A stretch of DNA of 64,000 nt from Psychrobacter sp. WY6. GTDB taxonomy: Bacteria; Pseudomonadota; Gammaproteobacteria; Pseudomonadales; Moraxellaceae. Location: positions 2,108,001-2,172,000 of the forward strand of contig NZ_CP049902.1 of NCBI RefSeq assembly GCF_018448495.1, written 5' to 3'. The notes beneath the pieces were generated by a model. It was given only the letters and a program-made list of their open reading frames with translations. It did not search any database and was not told the DNA's origin. Of this stretch, positions 1 through 9,344 are shown one piece after another. Position 1 is the first letter of the stretch. Each line of letters begins with the position of its first letter. Position numbers and translations under genes: made by a program.

Positions 1-568
1 CAGCGATTTTGTCTGCTTCGGTCTCAGGATCTAAAAAGCCAGTAATGACGTCAGAAAGCTTTTTTCGCCATCTTGTACTTTTTGATACTCATCAAGGACG
101 AACTGTACGGTGCCCGGCCAGTAAGACATCGCATGCTGTACGTCACGAATGCCTTCTTCGATACGCTTGGCAATAGCAATCTCACCTTCACGGGTTAATA
201 GATCAACCGTACCCATTTCACGCATACATACGTACAGGGTCAGTGGTGCGACCCGGCTCAGTCTCAACAGAGGCCAATACCGCCGCTGCCTCATCCGCTG
301 CCATGTCATCATCGCTTGAATCGTCGTTCATCAAGATGTCATCGGCATCAGGCGCAGATTCAAAGATTTTGATACCAACGTCGGTCAGCATTTGCACAAT
401 ATCTTCGATCTGATCGCTTTCGGTAATAGAGTCGGGCAGTTGGTCATTCACCTCAGCATAGGTGAGATAGCCTTGCTCTTTACCCATTTGGATTAAGGTG
501 GCCAGTTGAGATGTGGACTTAGAAACTGACTTATCGTTCATAAATACTCGCTTACTTGCATCGGACAT
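1..568 (-). CDS. rpoD: RNA polymerase sigma-70 factor RpoD, N-terminal part (runs off the window, frameshifted)
   Basis: Primary sigma factor that directs core RNA polymerase to housekeeping promoters. The window holds region 1.1, an acidic stretch rich in D/E, and region 1.2, recognisable by VRMY-MREMGTVDLLTREGE followed by the start of the non-conserved domain (VLDEYQKVQDGEK). The start is the ATG at 566-568, and the rest of the gene lies beyond base 1. The reading frame breaks twice. Near 225-230 an AT pair appears lost between VRMY and MREMG. At 60-65 a run of six T should be seven, which restores EKKLSDVITGFLDPETEADKIA-type sequence. An essential gene cannot really be broken here, so both breaks are probably sequencing errors. 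It follows dnaG, the usual macromolecular-synthesis arrangement. Confidence 0.93.
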
Positions 569-1073
569 TTTTATATTGTGACGCGCTATCGCTCGTTCAG
601 TGCGTTGATGTAATCAATCGATTCATCAAAATATGGCGTAGAGGTTGTCAATAATATCAAAAATGAGTTGATATGAATAAAGGCTCAAAATACTACAATT
701 ACAATGCTAAAAAACTGCTAGAAATTGGTCGCGCTAAAAACTCTTCAAGATAACATTATCTAAAAAATAATATATAAAGATAACGGTACCTAAAAACGGA
801 TACTTCAAAATAATATCTAAAATTTGTGCTTAATGAGGCGGATTTATCGCCATCTATTAAATCGGGCTATAAATAGTTAGCGACACAGTTTAACACACAC
901 CAGCGTAATCAAGCACGAGGTAGTGATATCTACCGACCGTTTTTTGCTGATTATTTTATATCAGCCAAATGATTAAATGGTAATACATGCTATTGGGCAT
1001 AATCATTAGTAGTGGGGGCAGCCGCTATACTTTTAAAGGGTTAGAGATTTTTTAGCAAAAATAATGGCAAACG
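569..1073. other. dnaG-rpoD intergenic region, AT-rich, no gene seen
   Basis: About 500 bases between the dnaG stop and the rpoD start, both genes reading on the minus strand. No convincing open frame or RNA gene is visible. It is clearly richer in A and T than the flanking genes. It should hold the rpoD promoter (see the candidate at 623-651) and possibly other sigma-factor-dependent start sites. Confidence 0.6.
623..651 (-). promoter_or_regulatory. candidate rpoD promoter
   Basis: On the minus strand a perfect TTGACA (646-651) is followed after 17 bases by TGATGA (623-628), about 55 bases upstream of the rpoD ATG. The -35 is consensus and the -10 is weak, so the call rests mainly on position and the -35 box. 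Confidence 0.35.
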
Positions 1074-3236
1074 TTAAGATTTGACGGTAACCATCTGCGC
1101 TGACTGCTCAGCTTGCTGCGCGCGTAACCAGTCATTTAATAACTGCGACTGCTTACGGACAATCGCCAGCTTGATATGATCAGGATTTTTGATGAGCTCT
1201 TGCATCTTTTTTTGCAGATGTAACTTGAGCAACTGCATCACCAAGTTTTCGATCAACTCATCCAAGCTCAAAATATTTCTGCCAATTAATGTCTTATAAA
1301 ATCCGCCCCAGCTACGGCTAAGTGTCTCTTGGGTGATTGGTTTGACATTAGACAATATAAAGTGTGCGGCGGCGTTGGCATCTTTGGGTAAATGATTCAG
1401 GCAGCGTTTGATGGTGCTAACGATATCCAGCAAGGCGATATCTTGCAAATCTTCCCAAGCCAGCGGACGCAAGATGTCAGGCGCGGCTTTTTGCTTGATG
1501 TGTGCTGGCAGCTGTAAATCATTAATACCTGCCTGCTGCCAAATGGCTTCGATAGGGTCTTCAATTAAGGCACGTGGCTGAAACAAAAAACAAAGCTGCA
1601 ATTGCTGACTGATGGTCATGTCACCATCAAAATCTAGCAGCGCATCTTTGGCTTCGATATTTTGGCTACGTTTACCACCCAGCTTCTGATAGACGTCATT
1701 GTTCAGCAAATAGCGAAAGCTACTGCCTTTAGGTAATGCAGTGGTCAAGGCACGTACTTGCGACATGAGCTTGGCTTTGCCTTCTGCTAAGGTTAAATCG
1801 TAACGCTCGCTTAAATAGGCAAAAATATACTGTGACAATGGCATGGCATTCGCGATTTGCTCACGCATGGCATCGCCACCCTGACTTTTAATAAACGTAT
1901 CAGGATCATGATTGTTGGGTAGGGTCAAAAACCGCAACTCTTTGTCATCGGCAAGCACGGGTAGCGCAACTTCAAGGGTGCGCCAAGCGGCTTTTTGCCC
2001 AGCGCTATCGCCATCAAAGCTCAACGTTAGGGTTGGGTTCAGCGTCAGTAATCGTGATATTTGACTTTCATTTATCGCCGTACCCATGGAAGCAATAGCG
2101 CCATAGATACCCGCTTGGTAAAGGGCGATCACATCCATATAGCCTTCGACCACCAGCCAGCTGTCGGCACGTTGTTGGCGTGATTCGTAATAGCCATACA
2201 GCACATGCTGTTTATGAAAAACGGGCGAGTCAGAGGAGTTGATATATTTAGGTTTTACTTCATCATCGAGCGCCCGTCCACCGAAGCCAATGGTGCGTCC
2301 TTGATTGTCTCGAATCGGGAAAATGACCCGATCACGGAGTAGATCATAATCACGTCCAGACTCGGACTGGCGCACTAAGCCTAACGCTTTGAGCCCTTCA
2401 ATATCCTGCGGAAACTGATGCTCAAGATGCTGCCAACCAAATGGCGCATAGCCCAAACCAAACGTTTCAAAGATATCTTCAGTGATACCGCGTGATAAAA
2501 AGTAATGTTTGGCATGTGGATGAAGGGTGAGATTGTGCTGATAAAACTGCTGGATTTGCTCTAACAGCTCATACAGATTACCGTCTTTATCGGAAACGCT
2601 ATGATCATCGTACAATGCCGCAGCGTCAGTATCGCCACCTGTCAACCATGCTGGTGGATAGCTATTATCATCTTGGTAGTCTGTGCCATAAGAATCTTCT
2701 GGATAAGACGCTGAGTCGTAAGCATCTAGCGGTGGATACTCATCGTAGCCGTTGCTACTATCGTGATAAACGGGTTGATCGGTATCGCCGTACTGGTTTT
2801 GTTGCTGAATAGCCGAAGTAGCGTTAATAGAAGGCGCATCAATTGTTTGAGCAGGACTTTTAGCGTCGATAGTCGGACTAGGTATTGACGGTGGTGCAAT
2901 CGGTTTTGGTGCACGGCGCTGGTAGCTGACGTTTTGTTGCTCTTCTTTTGGGACTTCGATGCCCGTCTGCTTTGATAGCTCATTGACCGCTTCAATGAAC
3001 GTTAAATTTTCATAATCGCGTAAAAAACTGATGGCATTACCGCCGACGCTACAGCCAAAGCAGTGATAGATGTTTTTTTGTGGATTGACATAAAAAGAGG
3101 GCGACTTTTCGCCATGAAATGGACAGCAGCCTTTAAACTCACTACCAGCACGTTTAAGCGTCGTATGACGCCCAATGATACTGATTAAGTCAGCTTGGCT
3201 ATTTAATTGGTCGAGAATGTGATTTGGAATACTCAT
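1074..3236 (-). CDS. dnaG: DNA primase DnaG with a long acidic linker
   Basis: Synthesises RNA primers at the replication fork in association with DnaB helicase. The frame is intact at 720 residues. Residues 1-100 form the CHC2 zinc-binding domain, with C38, H41, C59 and C62 as ligands. The catalytic RNA-polymerase/TOPRIM core follows from about residue 225, with VVEGYMDVIAL and SFDGDSAGQKAA carrying the metal-binding acids. The C-terminal third is the DnaB-interacting region. Between the zinc domain and the core is a stretch of roughly 120 residues rich in P, S, D, Y and Q that makes the protein much longer than the 580-residue E. coli enzyme. The ATG at 3234-3236 is used; no strong ribosome binding site is visible. 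Confidence 0.97.
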   Translation of the reverse strand: MSIPNHILDQLNSQADLISIIGRHTTLKRAGSEFKGCCPFHGEKSPSFYVNPQKNIYHCFGCSVGGNAISFLRDYENLTFIEAVNELSKQTGIEVPKEEQQNVSYQRRAPKPIAPPSIPSPTIDAKSPAQTIDAPSINATSAIQQQNQYGDTDQPVYHDSSNGYDEYPPLDAYDSASYPEDSYGTDYQDDNSYPPAWLTGGDTDAAALYDDHSVSDKDGNLYELLEQIQQFYQHNLTLHPHAKHYFLSRGITEDIFETFGLGYAPFGWQHLEHQFPQDIEGLKALGLVRQSESGRDYDLLRDRVIFPIRDNQGRTIGFGGRALDDEVKPKYINSSDSPVFHKQHVLYGYYESRQQRADSWLVVEGYMDVIALYQAGIYGAIASMGTAINESQISRLLTLNPTLTLSFDGDSAGQKAAWRTLEVALPVLADDKELRFLTLPNNHDPDTFIKSQGGDAMREQIANAMPLSQYIFAYLSERYDLTLAEGKAKLMSQVRALTTALPKGSSFRYLLNNDVYQKLGGKRSQNIEAKDALLDFDGDMTISQQLQLCFLFQPRALIEDPIEAIWQQAGINDLQLPAHIKQKAAPDILRPLAWEDLQDIALLDIVSTIKRCLNHLPKDANAAAHFILSNVKPITQETLSRSWGGFYKTLIGRNILSLDELIENLVMQLLKLHLQKKMQELIKNPDHIKLAIVRKQSQLLNDWLRAQQAEQSAQMVTVKS

Positions 3237-3334
3237 GCAAAAAACAGTTTACCATAGGTGTATTATCTTAAGCATAGGCAATATTGGGCACAAACAATAT
3301 TGGGCATAGATAATGAAACAGAAACAGAAAAAAT

Positions 3335-3365
3335 AAGGCCAACTCTGTTGTTGACCTTTTTTTTT
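3335..3365 (-). terminator. rho-independent terminator of bamD
   Basis: Inverted repeat AAGGCCAAC (3335-3343) and GTTGACCTT (3350-3358) with one G-T wobble and a six-base loop. T-rich runs lie on both sides, so it may work in both directions. It lies just past the bamD stop and just upstream of dnaG. Confidence 0.7.
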
Positions 3366-3443
3366 CATGATGTGCGTTGATGTACTAAAAAGAAGAGACG
3401 TTCTCTTAATTAAAAGAGAGACGTTGCCTCAAATTTAGCGCAT

Positions 3444-4643
3444 TTATTCATCATTCATATCGACATCTGCTGGCAGGATATCAATCCCTTGAACAGGCAA
3501 TGTCGTACGGCGTACAGGATTGGTGTTTTGCGGATCGACATTGGCTTCTCTTGCCGTAGAGCCAGTGCTCGATTGGCTAGTAATGCGCTCAGCGGATGCT
3601 TCAGGCAGACCTAAGCCGACATTGATGCCAGTATTAGCGCGCACAGGTGAAGTACCTTGCGCTGCACTGGCTGCTGCATTATCGCTTGGCAGTCTTAATT
3701 GACTGGCGTTACGAATAACCTGAGTTTTGGTCGCGCCGTTATAGTCGCCTGTCGCAACTGATGAAGTATCTTTGTTAAAACGACTTAACTGTCCAAAAGT
3801 CAATTTGTTGATGAAAGAACGCTCACGTTTGGTGTCGAGTTTAACGCGTCCATCGGCACTTAACATGTTGGGATAATTAATCTGCAATAGAGTTTTGTAT
3901 TCTGCTGCCAAATCAGACATACCCAATTTATCATAGCTATAAGCTAAGACCGCGATTGCGTCTGGGATGGATTCACTAAGTGGATAGTATTGAAACACCC
4001 ATTTGGCACGGTTAACAGCAGCGACATAAGCTTCGCGCTCGATATACCAGTTGGCTGCACTCATCTCACTTTCAGCAAACTGATTGTAAATGAAAGTCAT
4101 GCGCTGAGCGGCATCTGGCGCGTAAGGGCTGTTAGGGTACTTGTTAATAAGCTCTTGAAAGTTAGCGAAGGCAATACGTAAATAGGCGGTATCACGCTCA
4201 GCTTGATTGAGCTTAAACAGTTTCAGGCCTTCTGATGAGCCTTGCATATTGGCGACGCCGCGCACATAGTAAGCGTAGCTGACTTGCGGATTAGAAGGAT
4301 ATAGGTTAATGAATTGCTCAGCGCTGGCAGCTGCCATTTCATACTTACCACTGGCATATTGTGCGTACATCATGTCGAGTAATGCTTGCTCAGCGTATTG
4401 TCCAGTAGGATAAAAAGTGCGCAGATTGGTCAAATCTTCGATGGCTTGTGTATAGCGGCCTTTATCAATCTGGGTAATGGCGTCGTTATAATAGTTCTGC
4501 TCTGATTTTTCGGCAGTTTCTACTGCATCGACGTCTTTACCGCCAGTCAGGTTTTTGAAAGTCTGACAGCCCACTAAGTTTACGCTTAGCGCAAGTAGGG
4601 TTATTGAGGACAGTTTGATAAACGTATTGCCAACAGCTTGCAT
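3444..4643 (-). CDS. bamD: Outer membrane assembly lipoprotein BamD with C-terminal extension
   Basis: Lipoprotein of the BAM complex that inserts beta-barrel proteins into the outer membrane. The chosen start (ATG 4641-4643) has GGAGAAG just upstream. A longer frame to 4688 begins with non-signal-like sequence. The signal peptide ends in a lipobox with LVGC, and about 220 residues of tetratricopeptide-like helices follow (for example FYPTGQYAEQALLDMMYA and FINLYPSNPQ). From roughly residue 250 comes an extra tail of about 150 residues rich in S, T, N and A that the 245-residue E. coli protein lacks. It is divergent from rluD-pgeF, the arrangement common in gammaproteobacteria (bamD/rluD/pgeF). 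The frame is intact. Confidence 0.93.
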   Translation of the reverse strand: MQAVGNTFIKLSSITLLALSVNLVGCQTFKNLTGGKDVDAVETAEKSEQNYYNDAITQIDKGRYTQAIEDLTNLRTFYPTGQYAEQALLDMMYAQYASGKYEMAAASAEQFINLYPSNPQVSYAYYVRGVANMQGSSEGLKLFKLNQAERDTAYLRIAFANFQELINKYPNSPYAPDAAQRMTFIYNQFAESEMSAANWYIEREAYVAAVNRAKWVFQYYPLSESIPDAIAVLAYSYDKLGMSDLAAEYKTLLQINYPNMLSADGRVKLDTKRERSFINKLTFGQLSRFNKDTSSVATGDYNGATKTQVIRNASQLRLPSDNAAASAAQGTSPVRANTGINVGLGLPEASAERITSQSSTGSTAREANVDPQNTNPVRRTTLPVQGIDILPADVDMNDE

Positions 4644-5377
4644 ACTTCTTCTCCGACACAAGACGTATAATAGCAGCGACGCTATCATACTAGATATTAG
4701 GTTAATGATAAAAAACGATGCGTAGGCATCAATAGTGGTCTGTCATCTACTATGTCAATCATCGGACATACCAGTTATCGTTATTAAAAAACGCTTGATG
4801 GCATAGGGTTTATATCAAACCAAATGCTTTTAATAAAAATTCGATAAGCATACAGTGGCATAGCATACAGCAAAATATGGCTATACTTTATAGAATAACG
4901 TTTGCTTCGTCTATTTTTTCGCCATCTATATTGTACTTAATCCAATCGTGCTCATCGGATTTGAGTCAGTATCGTACAGTTATTAGTCTACTGCAACGCA
5001 TATACGATATGCTGCTGCTCGCAATGAGCTGTACACTAGCGCATGTCAGTTTGGCATTTTAACATGAGCTGCTGTCACGAGCGATATCGAATGTCGCTGA
5101 CACTGACAAATATACAGTAAATTACAGCAATGTCATATTTTAGAGAGTTAAGTACGACGCTGAGGCTCGCTGCGGTATAATCAAAAAATGACAGATAACA
5201 CACAGCTTCTATAGGGCTTAGGCGCTTGGCGTGATACACTAGCACGGTATTGCCTCCGCTTTTTTCGACGACGATCGCTTTTATGATAAGCGATTGATAG
5301 CGAATGGCCTTTTGTTTTTTATAGCGTTACGCTTAACACTTTATTAGAAATTTTCTCAAAAGCTACCTTTCAAAACC
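4644..5377. other. bamD-rluD divergent intergenic region
   Basis: About 730 bases between two divergently transcribed genes. No convincing gene is seen; the open frame at 4877-5062 has no ribosome binding site or family resemblance. A good TATAAT hexamer lies at 5176-5181 on the plus strand, about 195 bases before rluD, but without a clear -35 box. The plus strand near rluD (5260-5310) carries an imperfect palindrome of the CGATCGCTTTTATGATAAGCG type. Confidence 0.5.
4729..4758 (-). promoter_or_regulatory. candidate bamD promoter
   Basis: Minus-strand TTGACA (4753-4758) is followed after 18 bases by TATTGA (4729-4734), about 85 bases upstream of the bamD start. The -35 box is consensus and the -10 box is poor. 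Confidence 0.35.
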
Positions 5378-6661
5378 ATGTCAGGCGCTTTGCCATATAA
5401 ATCTGCTATGAATAATAATGCTATGACTACCCATTTACCACCGAATCAATCACGACAGACTGATTCATCAGCACAAGAGTCACCGATGCCAAATGACGTT
5501 TTAAATAATAGTGAATTACCTGACAATAATCAGTCGATGCTTGATGAGCAAATCCATAGCGATCATGTTTTAGAAGAAGCTATGTTAAAAGATAGTGATG
5601 TGCTTGACGACGATATGATAGATAGCAGCGATGAAGATGCTGACGACATTGTTGATATCGACGATGATGAAGCGTCAGCCGCCGGTCAAGTGGTGCCAGT
5701 GATTATTAATATGACGCATACGGTTATAGAAGACGAAGCTGGTTTACGTATTGATAAATTGGCTTCAAAAATATTTACCGATTTCTCACGTGTTCAATTA
5801 CAAGGTTGGATCAGTGATGGCAGCCTGCTGTATAACGGTGGCGTGCAAAAACCAAAAATTCGTGTCAGAGCGGGTGATGTGCTGCAGTTAACCACCACAT
5901 TAGAGCAGCATAGTGAAGATCAACCAGAAAATATAGACATCGATGTGGTCTATGAAGATGATGACGTATTGGTCATTAATAAACCTGTTGGCATGGTAGT
6001 GCATCCTGGTGCGGGCAACCAAACCGGCACCTTGGTCAATGCACTGCTGTATCATTATCCGCAGCAGCACCATCTGCCGCGTGCAGGTCTGGTGCACCGT
6101 ATTGATAAAGATACCTCAGGGCTATTGTTGATTGGTAAAACCAAGCCAGCACAGCTTGCGCTGATGGAGCAACTAAAGGATAAGTCGGTATATCGTCATT
6201 ATCAATGTGTGGTAGCGGGGGATGCAGCGAGTCTATCGCGCCATCGCCGTATTGACGCCCCAATCGGTCGTCACCGCAACCAGCGTACTAAAATGACGGT
6301 AATGACGGCAGGACGCGAAGCTGTGACTCATTTACTGAATGTGACCGCGCTTAATGGCAATTATTGCCTGTTGGATGTAGGTCTTGAAACGGGACGCACT
6401 CACCAAATTCGTGTGCATTTAAGTCATGTTACTTATCCGATAGTGGGTGATCGTGTCTATGGTGGTCGTCGTCAATTGCGGGCAGGACTGACAGAAGCAC
6501 AACGTCAAGCGATTAATAATTTTCCACGTCAAGCCTTGCATGCCTACACACTGGGTTTCGTACATCCAACGACAGGTGAAGATATTGAAGTCACCACACC
6601 ACTGCCTGAAGATATGCAGCAGTTAATGGCTGTGCTAAGTGATGGCTATGATGACGAGTAG
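5378..6661 (+). CDS. rluD: 23S rRNA pseudouridine synthase RluD with acidic N-terminal extension
   Basis: Converts uridines 1911, 1915 and 1917 of 23S rRNA helix 69 to pseudouridine. An S4 RNA-binding domain covers about residues 120-185 (LRIDKLASKIFTDFSRVQLQ). The RluA-type catalytic domain follows with HRIDKDTSGLLL, whose Asp is the nucleophile, and GRTHQIRVHLSH. The first 110 residues are an unusual extension dense in D and E, absent from the 326-residue E. coli enzyme. The start is uncertain: ATGs at 5378, 5408 and 5423 are in frame and none has a clear ribosome binding site. It is followed by pgeF after about 100 bases, as in many gammaproteobacteria. Confidence 0.93.
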   Translation: MSGALPYKSAMNNNAMTTHLPPNQSRQTDSSAQESPMPNDVLNNSELPDNNQSMLDEQIHSDHVLEEAMLKDSDVLDDDMIDSSDEDADDIVDIDDDEASAAGQVVPVIINMTHTVIEDEAGLRIDKLASKIFTDFSRVQLQGWISDGSLLYNGGVQKPKIRVRAGDVLQLTTTLEQHSEDQPENIDIDVVYEDDDVLVINKPVGMVVHPGAGNQTGTLVNALLYHYPQQHHLPRAGLVHRIDKDTSGLLLIGKTKPAQLALMEQLKDKSVYRHYQCVVAGDAASLSRHRRIDAPIGRHRNQRTKMTVMTAGREAVTHLLNVTALNGNYCLLDVGLETGRTHQIRVHLSHVTYPIVGDRVYGGRRQLRAGLTEAQRQAINNFPRQALHAYTLGFVHPTTGEDIEVTTPLPEDMQQLMAVLSDGYDDE

Positions 6662-6767
6662 ACCGCTCCTTGCAGGCGAGAGCGTAAAGTCGCTTGTAAA
6701 AAACAGAGCCTAGTAGTAAATAGCGATCCGCGACATAAAAATGACTCATTAAGACGGTAAATCAGCC

Positions 6768-7728
6768 ATGACTCATCAGTTTCCTATGACATTGCTCGCA
6801 CAGATTGATGATGTGGCTGTTTTTCAAACGGCTGCCTTTTCAAGCGATGATGTTGACTCACAAGACCAGCCCACAGAACAGTTGGTACGAAAGCAACGTC
6901 AAGCGAATTACGGTGAGCTAAATTTAGGTTTGCATGTCAATGACGATGCTGCAAAAGTACTGAGCAATCGCATGCGTTTATTATCTGCTATCAATGAGCA
7001 GCTTGCACCCTTATCGTCGACATGCAAACACGTACCCATCAAACGCTTACACTGGGTTAACCAAGTTCACGGTAAGCAAATTCATGATATTGATGGCACG
7101 GCGCTAGGTATGACGCCAATGTCTGCTGACGCGATGGTCAGTCGGCAACAAGGGCTTGGGCTGGCGATAATGACGGCTGACTGTGTGCCGATAGTCTTAT
7201 ATCAGCCAGCTAGTGGTCAAATAGCAGCGATTCACGCGGGTTGGCAAGGTCTGGCTTGCGGGGTTATTCAAGCGACTGTGCAATGCTTTACGCAATCGGG
7301 ACAAATCAAAGCTTGGATTGGTGTTTGTATCAGTCAAGACAGCTATGAAGTTGGCGCTCAAGTTCGCAATCAATTATTAAAAGGTTGCACAGAAAATAAG
7401 TTATTGAACACAGCAAGTATTGAACATTTTGATTCGTTATATGTCATAGATTCTGTGGCTACTTAAAGGTGATAGCGAGACTCAACATGTACAGGATACG
7501 ATTGATAAGCTGTCAAGCTGTGACAAAGTTGACGCAATGAAAATCAAGCTAAACTTACCAAAGTTGGCAGCGGATCAGCTTAGTGCGGCGGGCGTTATAG
7601 TAGATGACACCTTATCTAGCAGCTGTAGTTATACTGATGACCACTATTATTCTTATCGGCGTCAAACGCATTTGCAGCAGCCTGCTACAGGTCGAATGGC
7701 GCTGGTCATTGTACGTGTCGCTGCGTAG
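6768..7728 (+). CDS. pgeF: Polyphenol oxidase/YfiH family purine nucleoside phosphorylase PgeF (frameshifted)
   Basis: Member of the multicopper-oxidase-like YfiH family (DUF152). The family has purine nucleoside phosphorylase and adenosine deaminase activity and is also linked to peptidoglycan editing. Zinc ligands are visible: the His of NQVHG, the Cys of TADCVPIVL and the His of IHAGWQGL. The frame breaks between about 7441 and 7466. The C-terminal part continues one frame over, with TDDHYYSYRR and TGRMALVIV as the expected terminal motifs. The break is probably a sequencing indel, since both halves are well conserved. It likely shares an operon with rluD. Confidence 0.87.
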
Positions 7729-7814
7729 GATTACGCTATTTGCTGTTGCGTGCGATTAACTGTTGAGTTTATATTGTTTTTATTTAACCATTTATAGCCA
7801 TTATTAGAGTTTGT

Positions 7815-8417
7815 ATGAATACACCTGCCAAATCGTCCATTACTGATAGCATACCGACTGTATCTATTGCTGTTATTTATCATAGCAACTACGGTCATAC
7901 CAAGCGCGTCGCTGAAGCGATCGTTAAAGGGGCGCATCAGCAATTGCCAGCAGCACAGGCCAAAGCCGTTGATGTCCACAAGGTTGACTGGGATTATTTG
8001 GATCAGGCGGATTTGCTGGTTTTCGGTAGTGCCGTATATATGGGTAGTGTCACTGCTGAATTTAAGACTTTTATGGATGAAACCTCAAAGCGCTGGTATC
8101 ATCGTAAATGGGAAGGCAAGTGGGCAGCCGCTTTTGCCAACTCTGGTGGGCTGAGCGGTGATAAGCTGGCGGTATTACAGCAGATTTCTTTGTATGCGAT
8201 GCAGCATGGCATGAACTGGATTGGATTACCGCTGATGCCGACAGGTCATGAGGCTCATGATTTAAACCGTTTATCTAGCTTTTTGGGCTTGATGACCCAG
8301 TCGCTTGATGGTCCTCCTGAGGAAACGCCAGGACGGGGAGATATTGATACGGCTATTTGGTTCGGCGATCATTTGGCCAAGACAATTATCAAGCATCAGC
8401 CAGCGTCGCGCCCTTGA
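7815..8417 (+). CDS. Flavodoxin-like NAD(P)H:quinone oxidoreductase (WrbA type)
   Basis: Flavodoxin-fold protein of 200 residues with an intact frame. The FMN phosphate loop is seen near the N-terminus (IYHSNYGHTKRVAEAIVKG), followed by GSAVYMGSVTAEFKTFMDET and the region WAAAFANSGGLSGDK. The C-terminal MPTGHEAHDLNRLSSFLG resembles the WrbA/NAD(P)H-quinone reductase family, which carries out two-electron reduction of quinones in the cytosol. Some family members have no proven enzyme activity. It lies alone between pgeF and a terminator. Confidence 0.75.
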   Translation: MNTPAKSSITDSIPTVSIAVIYHSNYGHTKRVAEAIVKGAHQQLPAAQAKAVDVHKVDWDYLDQADLLVFGSAVYMGSVTAEFKTFMDETSKRWYHRKWEGKWAAAFANSGGLSGDKLAVLQQISLYAMQHGMNWIGLPLMPTGHEAHDLNRLSSFLGLMTQSLDGPPEETPGRGDIDTAIWFGDHLAKTIIKHQPASRP

Positions 8418-8462
8418 AATGAATGGCTATTGAATCATTCAAGGTAATTTATTAAACATTAA

Positions 8463-8494
8463 AGGCAGATATCAAACCGATATCTGCCTTTTTT
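8463..8494 (+). terminator. rho-independent terminator after the flavodoxin gene
   Basis: Perfect 11-base stem AGGCAGATATC (8463-8473) and GATATCTGCCT (8479-8489) with a five-base loop and a run of six T. It lies 45 bases after the flavodoxin stop and faces the convergent small lipoprotein gene. Confidence 0.85.
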
Positions 8495-8520
8495 CTGCTT
8501 ATTTTATGAGTGTGATGGCA

Positions 8521-8706
8521 CTATTTTTGATTTTTTGTACTGGTATTATTTTGAACTTGCACAGTGGTGGCAGGCGTATTTTTGACCAAGATGCTATTGG
8601 TAGGGGTGGTATTCACAGGGATAGGGCTGTCGACAAACTGAAATGATTGGCAGCCTGTCATTAACAGGGCTGATGTAAGTATATAAGCAAGGATTGGTAA
8701 CTTCAT
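8521..8706 (-). CDS. Small lipoprotein, function unknown
   Basis: A 61-residue protein with a signal peptide (MKLPILAYILTSALL) and lipobox MTGC, predicting a lipid-anchored peptide of about 43 residues. The mature part is rich in T, N, V and P (for example TPTNSILVKNTPATTVQVQN). No family is recognised. The gene is convergent with the flavodoxin gene and ends at the shared terminator. The ribosome binding site is weak. Confidence 0.6.
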   Translation of the reverse strand: MKLPILAYILTSALLMTGCQSFQFVDSPIPVNTTPTNSILVKNTPATTVQVQNNTSTKNQK

Positions 8707-9344
8707 AGTGGTGTCTCAGGCGGCGATCGGCAATGTGGAAATAGCGCCTATCATAAACAAAATATGGTGCGGTGCAATAGTTTGTTTCGTAGCATTAAAA
8801 ATCTGACTGGTAAAAAAAGCGAGTGCTAACTTAAGTCTATGTATCTATTATGTACAACTAAAATCGATGATGACAAAAAATGAAGCGCATATATGACAAT
8901 TATCTATAATGATAGGTTTTTTATAAAAGATATGCACCCAAAAAATAGAACTTTAGTTACTGATTTTAAAGGTTATTTAAATTACCTATTATTACAATAT
9001 AAAAAAATATATTACGTTATCAAAAACTGATAATGACAATGCGGTTCTTTACGTTTTGTAAAAATTTGAGATCAATACGTTACTCATTAAGTAATAGTAG
9101 CGAAATAGTCTTACATTAGTAGAGTGAGTAGACATCATTTAGTAACCATGCTTAGTAACTACGCTTATGAAATTACTTTTGTCACGCTATTTTACTGGAT
9201 GATTTGCTACCTCACTTAATGGACTATCAATTGAGTATAACAAGTCGTCACTCATTAAGGCTTGCTCAATATAAAATGTTTCATCTCAATCATTCATCTA
9301 ATAAATAATTACAACACCCTAGGTGCCCGCTATATGAGGATATT
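8707..9344. other. Intergenic region upstream of the cytochrome/amine oxidase locus
   Basis: About 640 AT-rich bases with no convincing gene. The last 20 bases contain AGGATATT immediately before the cytochrome ATG, a clear ribosome binding site. The length suggests a substantial regulatory region for the redox locus, but no operator could be identified. Confidence 0.5.

Noticed and set aside
4877..5062. 61-codon open frame in the bamD-rluD gap
   Set aside because: No ribosome binding site and no recognisable protein features.
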